64,000 bases of DNA from positions 25,262,286 to 25,326,285 of the forward strand of contig CM044858.1 in NCBI GenBank assembly GCA_024500155.1, written 5' to 3'. Origin of the DNA: Chenopodium formosanum (taxonomy: Eukaryota > Streptophyta > Magnoliopsida > Caryophyllales > Amaranthaceae). The notes beneath the pieces are model-generated. The model worked only from the letters and a program-made list of their open reading frames with translations, did no database searches and was not told the origin of the DNA. Positions 38,640-50,966 of this stretch are shown in pieces. Made by a program: the position numbers and the translations under genes. How positions within the stretch are numbered: the stretch's first letter is position 1; each line of letters opens with the position of its first letter.

Positions 38640-41600
38640 CAAAAAATTTCAAAATTGAAGACTATAATCTACGCTTTTTGAGGAATTTTAAGGTTACGGG
38701 GCCCGGTGGCGAAAAGTGTTGAGACCCTAGGGGATACATCTTAGGGTCATAGAATGACGTTTGGAACCATATATGACCCTTATATGTTACAATAAATGTC
38801 CGTGGTAGGCTTGAGGACACGATATCGGTGCAAGTTTGGAACTGGTAAATATACTGTTTAAAGGCATTTTGGACGTTTCCACCCATTAAATTGGACTCCC
38901 GGAGGGTATTAGGAACCATGGTAAACATCTTTGCAATTTTTATTTCCGGGCTAAAAAAGCTCAAAATATTCCAAAATTGTAGACTATAATCCACGCTTTT
39001 TGAGGAATTTTGAGGTTACGGGGCCCTGTGGTGAAAAATCTTGAGACGCTAAGGGATACATTTTAGGGTCATATAATGACGTTTGGAACCATATATGATC
39101 CTTATATGCTACCATTAATGTCCGTGGTAGGCTTGAGGTCACGATATTAGTGCAAGTTTGGAACGGGTAAATTGACTGTTTAAAGGCATATTGGATGGTT
39201 CCACCCACTCAATTGGACTCCCGGAGGGTATTAGGAACCATGGTAAACATCTCAGCAAATTTTATTTCAGGGTGAAAAATGGTCAAGAAATTCCAAAATT
39301 GATGGCTATAATCCACGCTTTTTGTGGAATTTTGAGGTTACGGGGCCCGGTGGCGAAAAGTCTTGAGACCTTAGGGGATACATCTTAGGGTCATATAATG
39401 ATGTTTGTTACCATATATGACTCTTATATGTTGCCATAAATGTCCGTGGTAGGCTTGAGGTCACGATATCGGTGCAAGTTTAGAACGGGTAAATTGACTG
39501 TTAAAAGGCCTATTGGATGGTTCCACCCACTCAATTGGACTCCCGGAGGGTATTAGGAGCCATGGTAAACATCTCGGCATTTTTATTTCCGGGCGAAAAA
39601 GGTCAAAAAATTCTAAAATTGAAGGCTATAATCCACGCTTTTTGAGGAATTTTGAGGTTACGGGGCCCGGTGGCGAAAAGTCTTAAGACCCTAGGGGATA
39701 CATCTTAGAATCATATAATGACGTTGGAACCATATATGACCCATTAATGTTTCCATAAATGTCCGTGGTAGGCTTGAGGTTACGATATCGGTGCAAATTT
39801 GGAACGGGTAAATTGACTGTTTAAAGGCATATTGGATGATTCCACCCACTTAATTGGACTCCCAGAGGATATTAGGAACAATGGTAAACATCTCGGCAAT
39901 TTTTATTTCCGGGAGAAAAAAGGTCAAAATATTCCAAAATTGAAGGCTATAATCCACGCTTTTTGAGGAATTTTGAGGTTAGGGGGGCCCGATTGCGAAA
40001 AGTTTTGAGACCCTAGGGGATACATCTTAGGGTCATATAATGACGTTTGGAACTATATATGACCCTTATAAGTTGCCATAACTGTCCGTGGTAGGCTTGA
40101 GGTCACGATATCGGTGCAAGTTTGGGCCGGGTAAATTGACTGTTTAAAGGCATATTGGATGGTTTCACCCACTCAATTGGACTCTCGAAGGGTATTAGGA
40201 ACCATGGTAAACATCTCGGCAATTTTTATTTCCAGGTGAGAAAGGTCAAAAAATTCCAAAATTGAAGGCTATAATCCACGGTTTTTGAGGTTACGGGGCC
40301 CGGTGGCGAAAATTCTTGAGACCCTATGGGCTACATCTTAGGGTCATATAATGACGTTTGGAACCTTATATGACCCTTATATGTTGCCATAAATGTCCGT
40401 GGTAGGCTTGAGGTCACGATATCGGTGCAAGTTTTGAACGGGTAAATTGACTGTTTAAAGGCATATTGGATGGTTCCGCCCACTCAATTGGACTCCCGGA
40501 GGGTATTAGAAATCATGGTAAACATCTCGGCAATTTTTACTTCCGGGCGAAAAAGGTCAAAAAATTTCAAAATTGAAGACTATAATCTACGCTTTTTGAT
40601 GAATTTTGAGGTTACGGAGCCCGGTGGCGAAAAGTCTTGAGAACCTAGGGGATACATCTTAGGGTCATATAATGACGTTTGGAACCATATATGACCCTTA
40701 TATGCTGCCATAAATGTCCGTGGTAGGCTTGAGGTCACGATATCGGTGCAAGTTTTAAACGGGTAAATTGACTGTTTAAAGGCATATTGGATGGTTCCAC
40801 CCACTCAATTGTACTTTCGGAGGATATTAGGAACCATGGTAAACATCTCGACAATTTTCATTTCCGGGCGAAAAAAGGTCAAAAAATTCCAAAATTGAAG
40901 GCTATAATCAACACTTTTTGAGGAATTTTAAGGTTACGGGGCCCGGTGGCGAAAAGTCTTGAGACCCTAGGGGATACATCTTAGGGTCATAGAATGACGT
41001 TTGGAACCATATATGACCCTTATATGTTACAATAAATTTCCGTGGTAGGCTTGAGGACACGATATCGGTGCAAGTTTGGAACGGGCAAATATACTGTTTA
41101 AAGGCATTTTGGACGTTTCCACCCATTCAATTGGACTCCCGGAGGGTATTAGGAACCATGGTAAACAACTTTGCAATTTTTATTTCCGGGCGAAAAAAGC
41201 TCAAAATATTCCAAAATTGTAGACTATAATCCACGCTTTTTGAGGAATTTTGAGGTTACGGGGCCCTGTGGTGAAAAATCTTGAGACGCTAAGGGATACA
41301 TTTTAGGGTCATATAATGACGTTTGGAACCATATATGATCCTTATATGCTGCCATTAATGTCCGTGGTAGGCTTGAGGTCACGATATTAGTGCAAGTTTG
41401 GAACGGGTAAATTGACTGTTTAAAGGCATATTGGATGGTTCCACCCACTCAATTGGACTCCCGGAGGGTATTAGGAACCATGGTAAACATCTCAGCAAAT
41501 TTTATTTCAGGGTGAAAAATGGTCAAAAAATTCCAAAATTGATGGCTATAATCCACGCTTTTTGTGGAATTTTGAGGTTACGGGGCCCGGTGGCGAAAAG

Positions 41601-41862
41601 TCTTGAGACCCTAGGGGATACATCTTAGGGTCATATAATGATGTTTGTTACCATATATGACTCTTATATGTTGCCATAAATGTCCGTGGTAGGCTTGAGG
41701 TCACGATATCGGTGCAAGTTTAGAACGGGTAAATTGACTGTTAAAAGGCCTATTGGATGGTTCCACCCACTCAATTGGACTCCCGGAGGGTATTAGGAGC
41801 CATGGTAAACATCTCGGCATTTTTATTTCCGGGCAAAAAAAGGTCAAAAAATTCTAAAATTG
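38640..41862. repeat. Seven-monomer higher-order repeat, offset exactly 2240 bp
   Basis: The roughly 1-kb stretch 38640-39620 recurs almost unchanged at 40880-41860. Paired markers are CATAGAATGACG (38749/40989), the ATTGTAGACTATAATCC monomer (38978/41218), GATGTTTGTTACC (39410/41640) and TTAGGAGCCATGG (39550/41790). The offset is exactly 2240 bp. The monomers between the two copies (39640-40870) are not part of the match as far as I can see. Confidence 0.85.
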
Positions 41863-42615
41863 AAGGCTATCCACGCTTTTTGAGGAATTTTGAGGTTACG
41901 CGGCCCGGTGGCGAAAAGTCTTGAGACCCTAGGGGATACATCTTAGGGTCATATATTGACGTTTGGAACCGTATATGACCCTTATGTGTTTGCATAAATG
42001 TCCGTTGTAGGCTTGAGGTCACGATATCGGTGGAAGTTTGAAACGGGTAAATTGACTGTTTAAAGGCATATTGGATGGTTCCACCCAGTCTATTGGACTC
42101 CCGGAGGGTATTAGGAACCATGGTAAACATCTAGGAAATTTTTATTTCCGGGCGAAAAAAGGTCAAAAAATTCCAAAATTGAAGGCTATCCACGCTTTTT
42201 GAGGAATTTTGAGGTTACGGGGCCCGGTGGGGAAAAGTCTTGAGACCCTAGTGGATACATCTTAGGGTGATATAATGATGTTTGGAGCCATATATGACCC
42301 TTATATGTTGCCATAAATGTCCGTGGTAGGATTGAGGTCGCGATATCGGTGCAAGTTTGGAACGGGTAAATTGACTGTTTAAAGGCATATTGGATGGTTC
42401 CACCCACTCAATTGGACTTCCGGGGGTATTAGGAACCATGGTAAACATCTCGGCAATTTTTATTTCCGAGCGAAAAAAGGTCAAAAAATCCAAAATTGAA
42501 GGCTATAATTCACGCTTTTTGAGGAATTTTGAGGTTACGGGGCCTGGTGGCGAAAAGTTTTGAGTCCCTAGGGGATACATCTTAGGGTCACTATTGACGG
42601 TTGGAACCATATATG

Positions 42616-43403
42616 TGTAGGAGTTTATAGGTACTACGCAGCGGAAATAAACATGAATCATATTCATACAGTACCTAATCCAAGGATCTTTGCATAACAC
42701 ATAAAGAACACATAATTGTACCTTTGAAGCGTAATTCCACGTGCGATCGAGCTAGAACAAAGGGAGATAAAGAACCCCAAGCGTGATTCCTCTACTTGGT
42801 CTATGGGCACAAGTTAAACCTCCACTAATGCTAGTTAGTCGTGATTGAACTCTTCAATCAACCATCAACGGAGAAGAGATACACGAGCTAACCACGAACC
42901 ACCACGACGAACACCACGAACCACCATGAGGGGCGCCGCACGTACGGACGTGAAGGGGAGAGAAGAGGGCCGTGAGTGAGGAGAGTGTTTAGGATTTTTT
43001 GGGGCTTGGTTGCTTCTTTCACAATCTACTGTATGTTGATTGTTACTACTTACCTGCAACCCTAGGCATGGATCTTATTTATAGATCACATCTCTAAATA
43101 AGAGCCCATGTCAAAAGCCCAAAACCCTTATCCTAAACACACTACTCTAGCCCAACACTCTACATGGTATGTCATAATCTCATGAGGCCCATTAACGGGT
43201 CTCTTACTTGTTTAACCCAATACCCTTGTTGTGTGACCTTATAGGATCCATTCTATAAGGCTTTGGGCTATTTAACTAACCCAAAGATCAATTATCATAT
43301 CTAGGACCAGATATTGACGACCCTATAAATGAACTTATTATCTCCATAATAGTGATCCTTGATATATCTTGTAATTGCACTTATCAAAGACATAATTCCT
43401 TCA
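42616..43403 (-). repeat. Copia 3' LTR (copy 2), 788 bp
   Basis: The plus-strand edges are TGTAGGAGTTTATA and ATAATTCCTTCA. On the minus strand it begins TGAAGGAATTATG. A TATA box (CTATAAATAAG on minus) lies at 43074-43084. It is preceded on the element strand by the polypurine tract, which identifies it as the 3' LTR. Confidence 0.93.
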
Positions 43404-43419
43404 TTCTCCCACTTGCCTG
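43404..43419 (-). promoter_or_regulatory. Polypurine tract of the Copia element
   Basis: The minus strand reads AGGCAAGTGGGAGAA immediately before the 3' LTR (TGAAGG). This is the usual plant Copia plus-strand primer sequence (AAGTGGGAGA). Confidence 0.8.
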
Positions 43420-44600
43420 AGACAAGTGCGCAATATTCAAATTCCTTAAGTTAATGTGTGTCGATTTTATAATATGATTGCATCTTATGTCGTGATCATA
43501 TTAATCTATAAATCTTTTCTTGAAATCTGAGTTAGAATTACAAAACAAATGATTACTATGTAATCCATTTGAGCACGGCCATGCATTTTCTTAATTCTAC
43601 CTCCTCAAGGGGCCAAGACACATTCCTTATTTAAATAGGTTGACTCTATCCAATCTTGTGGCAACCAAAGCTCCCACTCTACTCAAGAAGTAACCGGGAA
43701 ACATCCTTTATAATCTCCAGTTACGGCTAGACGTTTGAATGTACCACAGTTAAATCAATCATTGAATGGAATCAGTGTTCCACTCATGTCAAAGGAATCC
43801 ACTAATGTATCCGGAAGCTCTATACTTGAACTTCAAAGTAGGTCTATAGTTCGATCATGCATCATTCATGCATATCCATGTGATTGACCGAGCATCACTA
43901 CGCTCCTATAGCCCATGAAACTGCGCTCTCCAATCAATCTTAACATGCTAGTCCATTATTGGAAGTCATTTATGTCCAGTTTAATGATTTCGAACTAGGA
44001 ACTTAAATAATATATGAATTTAGTTCACCTGTGGGGTTTCATTCAAAAGGTCATCAACCTAGTGAGCCCATCAATTCATAATTATTTTGGACATTTTATT
44101 TAATCTTGAAACCATGATTAAATAAGATTGAAACTTTATTTCAATTGATAAACATAATTCTGCAAGCTAATGTATTTACTTTTGTAATATGCTTTCTCAA
44201 AACATACACAACTAAAATTACATAACTTGCTTCAATCCAAAAACCTTAGTATGACTCTCATACCTTGGTCATGGAAGGGGTTCAGTAAGTATAGTTCATG
44301 AGACATTCTCATAAACATGAATTTTGCAATTTCTAAGTTTTATAATCATTTTCATCTCCATACACTAAGAATTTTCCTTCGCCCTTTCGCAAGGAACTTT
44401 GGAATTTCTAATTTGTATTCCAACGTTACATTGGATTTCGATTGAAATTTATCATCACTTGTTCTAAAACACGTGAATCAAATGGATGAGAATAGTCCAC
44501 GACATGCTTGATGCATCCTTTGCATATTGCATAAGGATAATCACTGAAAGTCTTAATTTCATCAACCTTTCTCAAGGTATTGAATCATTAAGCAACGTGG
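43420..44600 (-). pseudogene. Decayed 3' end of Copia pol (RNase H region)
   Basis: AT-rich internal sequence downstream of the reverse transcriptase remnants. By element order it should hold the end of RNase H. I see only short, frame-broken stretches here and no uninterrupted motif, so the assignment is positional. Plus-strand text such as CTCCCACTCTACTCAAG is antisense to this decayed frame. Confidence 0.4.
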
Positions 44601-45420
44601 CATGTCACATGGGATTGAAACTCTTTTCAATATAATGTTGAACCTTATAAGAATCTTATCAATATAAGCTTCTTAACCAAAACTCAAACATCCTTCGAGA
44701 CCTATCTATATAGATCTTAAATCCCAAATGTACTCATCTTCTTCTTTAAGATTTTCATACAAAATGGATTACCCACCACTTGACTCTTCAAGTAATGAAT
44801 AATTGCTCTTTATACTAGACCAAGAAGATTTCATAGCTCCCACTAAACATCTTGTACATACAATACCATTTCTTCATTTTACGAAAACATCAAACGATTT
44901 GATTAACTCACAAAATTAGGAACATAACTCTCTGATGCTAACTTCAATCCATTATGGATCTTTTATGCATTCCTAGGATTATTGGATCTCCAAACTTTTG
45001 ACTGTATCATATACAAATCTTATTTCATGAACAATTTCAAGAAAGTGTTCTGAAATCCATCTACCAAATCTTATAAGGTAGAAATCACTAAAGTATCTTT
45101 AATAGATCTTTGCAACATGACTAATGTAAAGGTTTCATCGTAATCATAATCATACTATGAATTTTTTGAATCCATTAACAAGTCTTTGCTTTAGTTAGAA
45201 AACATTTTTCTTTCTTGTCTGCTTTGCTCACAATGGGTTTCACCCAATTTAGGCAAATTACTTAAGTGTCATACACTTGCTTACAGACTTAGAATCTATT
45301 TCAGATTTCATGGTTTTAAAACCACTTGGAGTTATGACTTGTCAAATCATCCTTATTACTTGCATAATCATCATGTTCCAAAATAAATATTTTATAACTC
45401 TTAGTCAATATGAAATCATA
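44600..45420 (-). pseudogene. Decayed Copia reverse transcriptase (pol remnant)
   Basis: Minus-strand fragments in different frames match plant Copia pol in the correct order. KYDFIL and FILEHDDY lie at about 45370-45410, and MKSEIDS at 45291-45311. KQRLVNGF lies at about 45180-45205, compare KARLVAKGF. GFKIYIDRSRRM lies at 44689-44724, compare the LGIKIYRDRSRRL stretch. AYIDKILIRF at 44640-44669 is the start of the RNase H linker. Stops and frameshifts separate all of them. The YVDD active-site motif is not recognisable. Many stops could come from C-to-T change (CAA or CGA to TAA or TGA), as expected in methylated heterochromatin. Confidence 0.8.
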
Positions 45421-48400
45421 TTTCTTTGGCTATGTTTTACATATGCAAGTCATCATTATGGGTTCTTATGCAACAATTGAAACTTATACAACAACTTTGT
45501 TTAGCTTTCAATGAGAAACGACAATTGAGGATGTGCACTTGGAATGTACTACCTTCGACACATGGTTATTAATCCCATTACATTTAATGAGACCACGCGT
45601 TGTCATTTGTAACATGAGGTGAATCATGCTCATATTTTTGCTGTTATTCGATAACTTCTCAAATTTCTTCGAGATTTTCGAAATCACTTTTCTTGAACTC
45701 TTTCAAGGCTCTCAAACTTTTCGAGATTCTTATACTCCCACTTGCCTTTTGAGGAGGCATATTTAGCATAGGGTGAACCAATCATGGTTTGAACCACGTT
45801 TGTTTGTTGCTTTTCTCAAACTCTTTTGAGATTTACACTACTCCCACTTGACCTTTTGGAACAATTTCCATAAGGGCACCTACTTGAGAAACAAACATTT
45901 TGTGCTAAGTATGGTTGTGTAGTAGTACCCCGTGCTCTATATAAGAATCGAACGTGCATCAAACGGTTTAATAAATGTTTTATTCCTTGCTTTGTAGAAA
46001 GATTTAATAAGAAGTTTTCTTATCCATATCACATATGAAGCCTTGCTACATTTTGATTTGACCTATGTAGTTTTTGTTTAGTTTTGTAGCTTATCTTAAA
46101 AGTATATCCCTTGAAAAATGGTTGGAAGATAGGTAATTTACATCCATTATCAAAATATATCTCATATAGATTGATAGCTTCCTTCATAAACACTTCACAA
46201 GGTTTGCTTTTGGAGTTTGTTGTAAAACGATTTTATAACTCTTGGATGTTTATCAATGTGTTGGCTTAAATTCTCATTATTACGATTATATCGCAATATT
46301 TCGAATGTGTTGCCAAGTACATGTCTTGACTTAAATTTTCACAATTACAATCATATTGTAATGTAATCATTTTCTTATCAAGTTGATACTGAACTTCATA
46401 CTAAACATTTTGAACTTTTCATAATCTTCACTCTTATGCTTCAACCAAGCACAAGTAGTGATCGTATCACAAATGAAGTTTCATTGTCCATCTCTAGTCT
46501 TTGAACCTTTGGTTTTCTTACATCGATATGTATTCGACCTTGAGTTCTCATCATCATTTCTCTAAATGGTGACTTAGTCAAATTTTCAAATTAGAATGAT
46601 AATTACACATATCAATGGATTCATAATCCAATGATATTGAAAGTCCATCCCTTTGGATCTTCCGCATGCAATTTTCATTTTCATTCGAATTAATTGACAT
46701 ATTAGAGATAACTTTTATATATATATAGATATGGTTTAATTATTTCTATCATATAGAATTTTTAAACCTATTTAGCAATTCAAAACACATTATGACTCAA
46801 TGAAGCATAGAATATCATTTATTCCACGTTTTTGAATCTTCGATGCTTAGTCATTACTAACATTGAATGGTGTTTTGATAATGGCAAGAATGAATAACAT
46901 TTATTTAATTCTAGCCAATTTATTAGTGGTGAAATACTGGTTCTACTTGTAAAGTTGCAACTTTTGCTTCCAGACTTGTAGATTCTACTTGTGAAGTAGC
47001 AACATTTGCTTCTAAACTTGTAGATTATTCCTCTTTTAGCTAATTTCTTCCTTTAGTTCAACCAAATTGTGCAATGAATGATCTAAACAAGACATCATAT
47101 GTCCAAGAAGTAACAATATGCTAAATCAATTTCTATAATATAATTCTTAAATTGGAGCATTTCCATTCTTTTACCTTCCAACTATATGAGGTAGTATCTA
47201 ATCAATTGGAATTGGTCCATTTAATTTGAAACATTTGTTGTTCATAACAACTTTTAGCATGTAAGTAGTTCTAGGTTTGAGAAGTAGCAACTTGTTTGCA
47301 TTTCTTGGCCTATAACATCTTAATGCAATCCTCATATATTCCTAAACGTTTCCCTTTGAGCCACTTAGAACATTTCTCTTAGGTTTAAAATGATACTTTG
47401 CTCAACTACTTTAAGCATTTTTCATGATTTTGCTAAGTCTATTATATCATTATTTATATTTGAGTTTAATCAAGTATTAAACTCTATATAAAGTAGATGA
47501 AGAATACTGTCATTTGATCAACTTTTGATCATAGATATTTCCAATCACTTTCTTATATTCAATCATATTGAGGATAAGAGATTTTATTGGATTTTTATAC
47601 TTGTCTTTTGGAGGGTTTGTACCTCTCATCTCATTATATTCCTTGAAACATTTTTCAAAATGAAGATGTGTTGGCATTTTACTCAAACATTTTGAATAAA
47701 ACCAACCTTAGACCTGTGACATGAATTTCTAAAACTTGCCTTTTAGAACAATCTTAGCAAAATTGGAATATAGGTTTATGGATTATCTTTTAAACTTTTT
47801 GAGAACGTTTCTCAACTTTATTTTCAATCGAGGAGATTATATATAATAATAAAATTAGAACGACATGTTACTTATAAGTAAACGCAAAATTCAATTATGT
47901 TTTATTAAATTTAAAGTACCAAAAGCGAATTAAATTGGTAACTTTAAAACACTCTATTCAATTTAAGTGATCCCAACTTGAATTAAGTGATTCCAAGATC
48001 CTTTATTTGTGCAATAATTGACCGGACTGAGGCCCTGCCATCAATCATTACATTTTCAAGGTGAGTAAACTCTTTACTGATTACAACTCTTGTAACTCTT
48101 GGTTGAATAATTAACCATCACATGTTTAATTATTACCCTTAGCTTCAAGGTTCTAAACTGATCTTTAGGTAACCTTGTTGAGTATAACCAATTAAAAGTG
48201 TAGAACGTGATCTACCCCCACTTCCCCAAGATATATTATGACGCTTTGCTGAGGCCGACCCATCATAAACGATCGAAAGTTTCGTCGGGTTTTTAATTGG
48301 AAAAGCTGCCTCAATATTACTGGGATCTAGATTTATTATGTTGTGATTAAATAGTACACTCTAGCGCATCATCACAAAACATCAATAAAATCAAACATGC

Positions 48401-49000
48401 ATAAAATACTGAATGCATAAATAAGACATAGCATGGCCCCTAATCTTAAGAAAACTAATAAAGTAAATGCTCCCACTTGAATCATCATGGATCGCATCCA
48501 CCTTGCTCCTTTGGGTCTTCACTTCATGGGCTTCTTGGATTAACTGCAACCTGTAATTCTACTCTATTCTATCTACTACTTAAATAAAATAAAATAAAAT
48601 TACAAAATACTTTATCGGTACGTAGACCGTACTAAGATTACAAAAATACATCACGATGCGCAGATCGTATTTACCAATCTACTGGGCCATACTAGTCATT
48701 ATATAGCAATAAACAACATCATTTATTATAAAATTGCCATATAATAAATCACTCATCATGCTTTCCTAAACTACAACATCGAATGTTCACAAATAAGGAA
48801 ACATGGCATCTAAATATCTCATATTTTAATTAATGTAATTAGATAATATCATATATTATTCATGATCATCAATAAAATATCATATATTCTAAATTAGTCA
48901 TGAGATAGAATCAAATCTTATTTTAATCTTAAAAGATAAATCATGATTATCCTCAAAGATTATCCTGACAAAGTTAGGAAATTCTATCCTAATTACTAGC
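45420..49000 (-). pseudogene. Decayed gag-protease-integrase region of Copia
   Basis: About 3.6 kb between the leader and reverse transcriptase, parallel to 10700-14280 in copy 1. At about 45655-45735 the minus strand reads SKSLRALKEFKKS-like text, reminiscent of the integrase KSEAFEKFKEFK segment. Elsewhere there are too many stops and indels to name domains. No ORF exceeds about 70 codons on the element strand. Confidence 0.5.
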
Positions 49001-49377
49001 CAATCACAATATTTTAAATCAATTATATCCAAAAATAATTATGGGATAATCACATTATTTAAATCAATTATTATCCTTTTGGAATATGCTCAGAATATCC
49101 TAATCATTCTTATCCATAATTAACCACTTTAATTTAGGATAATTACCAATTTAACAACTTAAATATGGATGATATCAAATATAACAACTTTTGAATATTT
49201 GATTTTATCCTAAAATAAAAGATCTTATCCAAATAAAACCAATTTTATCTTTTAACAAAAAAGATCATATTTTCAAAATATTTTAACTTATCCAAAATAA
49301 AACTGATTTTATCCCAAAATAATTTTGTAATTATCTTGAAATATTTTCAAAACAGATTTTTCTTTTTTTGAAAAATC

Positions 49378-49619
49378 GTGCACCAGCCACCGTGGTGTGG
49401 CCAGCCTAAGCCGGCCACGGAGGCCGTACACCTTGCGGTGTACGCTGCTGAAGCAGCGGTGCAGCAGCAGCGGCAGCAGTGCCGCGCAGCCCTTGCACGG
49501 TGCTGCTGTCGCCGCCCTTGCTGTTCCGATGTCCTGCCCCACCTCACCCCTCCCTCCGGACCACCTGCAGCGGCAGCCGCCGTGGCTGCGCCACCCAGCC
49601 GCGGTTGCCGCTGCTAAAA
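49378..49619 (-). other. GC-rich structured block in Copia leader (copy 2)
   Basis: About 240 bp of GC-rich sequence sits inside AT-rich leader sequence, sharply bounded by homopolymer T/A runs on both sides. A hairpin at 49426-49443 reads GTACACC-GCAA-GGTGTAC on the element strand, with a GNRA-type loop. GCTGCT/AGCAGC complementary stretches and CCACC/GGTGG pairs follow it. It is conserved in the truncated copy, including the hairpin. Overlapping ORFs on both strands are compositional. A structural RNA role in the genomic RNA leader is inference; capture of host sequence is an alternative. Confidence 0.6.
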
Positions 49620-50170
49620 TCCCTTTTTTTTAATTTTTTTTTTTATCAATTTTAAACAACAATTTTTGTTAAATAAAATTCATGTGGTCCATGATAAATT
49701 AAAACATAACTTTTATGCTAATTCATCCAATTAAAATTAAATTCACAATCTAATTTTAAATCTAGGGTTCTTCATGAAAATAATCCCCAATTTAATTTAA
49801 CTTTTAAATCAAATCATTGATCATGCAAAATTCATAATTTATACATGAAATCAACTAGATTAAAAACATGAAGTATGAAACAATCGAAATTATTCAAAAC
49901 CAAAACACAAAATCAAAATTTTAGGGTTTAGGGTTTCGAAAAATTCGAATCTAAGGTTAGGGTTTTTGAAATTTTTGAGCATAATAGGGAAAAAATCGGA
50001 TCTTTTCATGGCTATTTTGAGCATTATTAAATCACATTTAATCAATTCCAAGAGTTAAATCACATTTAATATAATAATTGACCCATAATTAAATATTCTC
50101 CCTCCTAATTGAATTAAAATTGTGGATTATCAAAGAATTATTGGCAATATGCGTAAATGCAATGGGCTAA

Positions 50171-50180
50171 CTGATACCAC
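50171..50180 (-). promoter_or_regulatory. Primer-binding site, tRNA-iMet type (copy 2)
   Basis: The element strand reads GTGGTATCAG directly after the 5' LTR. TGGTATCAG pairs with the initiator tRNA-Met 3' end. Confidence 0.87.
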
Positions 50181-50966
50181 TGTAGGAGTTTATAGGTACT
50201 ACGCAGCGGAAATAAACATGAATCATATTCATACAGTACCTAATCCAAGGATCTTTGCATAACACATAAAGAACACATAATTGTACCTTTGAAGCGTGAT
50301 TCCACGTGCGATCGAGAAAGAACAAAGGGAGATAAAGAACCCCAAGCGTGATTCCTCTACTTGGTCCACGGGCACAAGTTAAACCTCCACTAATGCTAGT
50401 TAGTCGTGATTGAACGCTTCAATCAACCTTCAACGGAGAAGAGAGACACGAGCTAACCACGAACCACCACGAGCGACCATGAGGGGCGCCGCACGTACGG
50501 ACGTGAAGGGGAGAGCAGAGGGTCGTGAGTGAGGAGAGTGTTTAGGCCCTTTAGGGTATTTTGGGGCTTGGTTTCTTCTTTAACAATCTACTGTATGTTG
50601 ATTGTTACTACTTACCTGCAACCCTAGGCATGGATCTTATTTATAGATCACATCTCTAAATAAGAGCCCATGTCAAAAGCCCAAAACCCTTATCCTAAAC
50701 ACACTACTCTAGCCCAACACTCTACATGGTATGTCATAATCTCATGAGGCCCATTAACGGGCCTCTTAATTGTTTAACCCAATACCCTTGTTGTGTGACC
50801 TCATAGGATCCATTCTATAAGGCTTTGGGCTATTTAACTAACCCAAAGATCAATTATCATATCAAGCACCAGATATTGACGACCCTATATAATGAACTTA
50901 TTATCTCCATAATAGTGATCCTTGATATATCTATTAATTGCACTTATTGAAGACATAATTCCTTCA
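50181..50966 (-). repeat. Copia 5' LTR (copy 2), 786 bp
   Basis: The right-hand LTR in plus coordinates, with the same ends as 42616-43403. TATA box (CTATAAATAAG on minus) at 50636-50646; transcription would run leftwards into the leader. Compared with the other LTR it lacks about 20 bp in the ACCACGA-rich segment and has an extra TTTAGGCCC segment near 50540. Confidence 0.93.

Larger units (their letters stand above)
23885..42615. repeat. Satellite array block 5 (~58 monomers, with assembly gap)
   Basis: The largest block. From about 23.9 to 37.6 kb three monomer types alternate. Type A has CAATTGGACTCCCGG. Type B has CCCAGTCTATTGTACTCTTG, often with GGTTAACATC and GAGGTTTCGG. Type C has ATAAATTTCAGTGG, TTGAGTGTTT and CATCCACTCTATTGG. 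From about 37.8 kb to the complete Copia element type A dominates again. Higher-order duplications are listed separately. Minus-strand open stretches of up to 194 codons occur where local monomer lengths happen to be multiples of 3. They show no protein-like constraint that I can see. Confidence 0.96.
42616..50966 (-). mobile_element. Complete Ty1/copia LTR retrotransposon, 8351 bp (copy 2)
   Basis: Two direct LTRs (42616-43403 and 50181-50966) have TG...CA ends and are flanked by the 5-bp target duplication ATATG (42611-42615 and 50967-50971). On the minus strand the order is 5' LTR, primer-binding site, leader with GC-rich block, decayed gag-integrase region, reverse transcriptase and RNase H remnants, polypurine tract, 3' LTR. 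Copia assignment rests on the pol remnants, the initiator tRNA-Met primer site and the AAGTGGGAGA polypurine tract. All coding frames are broken by many stops. The LTRs differ by substitutions and by indels, including loss of about 20 bp around 50470, so the insertion is not recent. It is non-autonomous now. Confidence 0.95.

Noticed and set aside
49347..49633. Overlapping ORFs in the second GC-rich block
   Set aside because: Same reason as copy 1; frames differ between the two copies through small changes.
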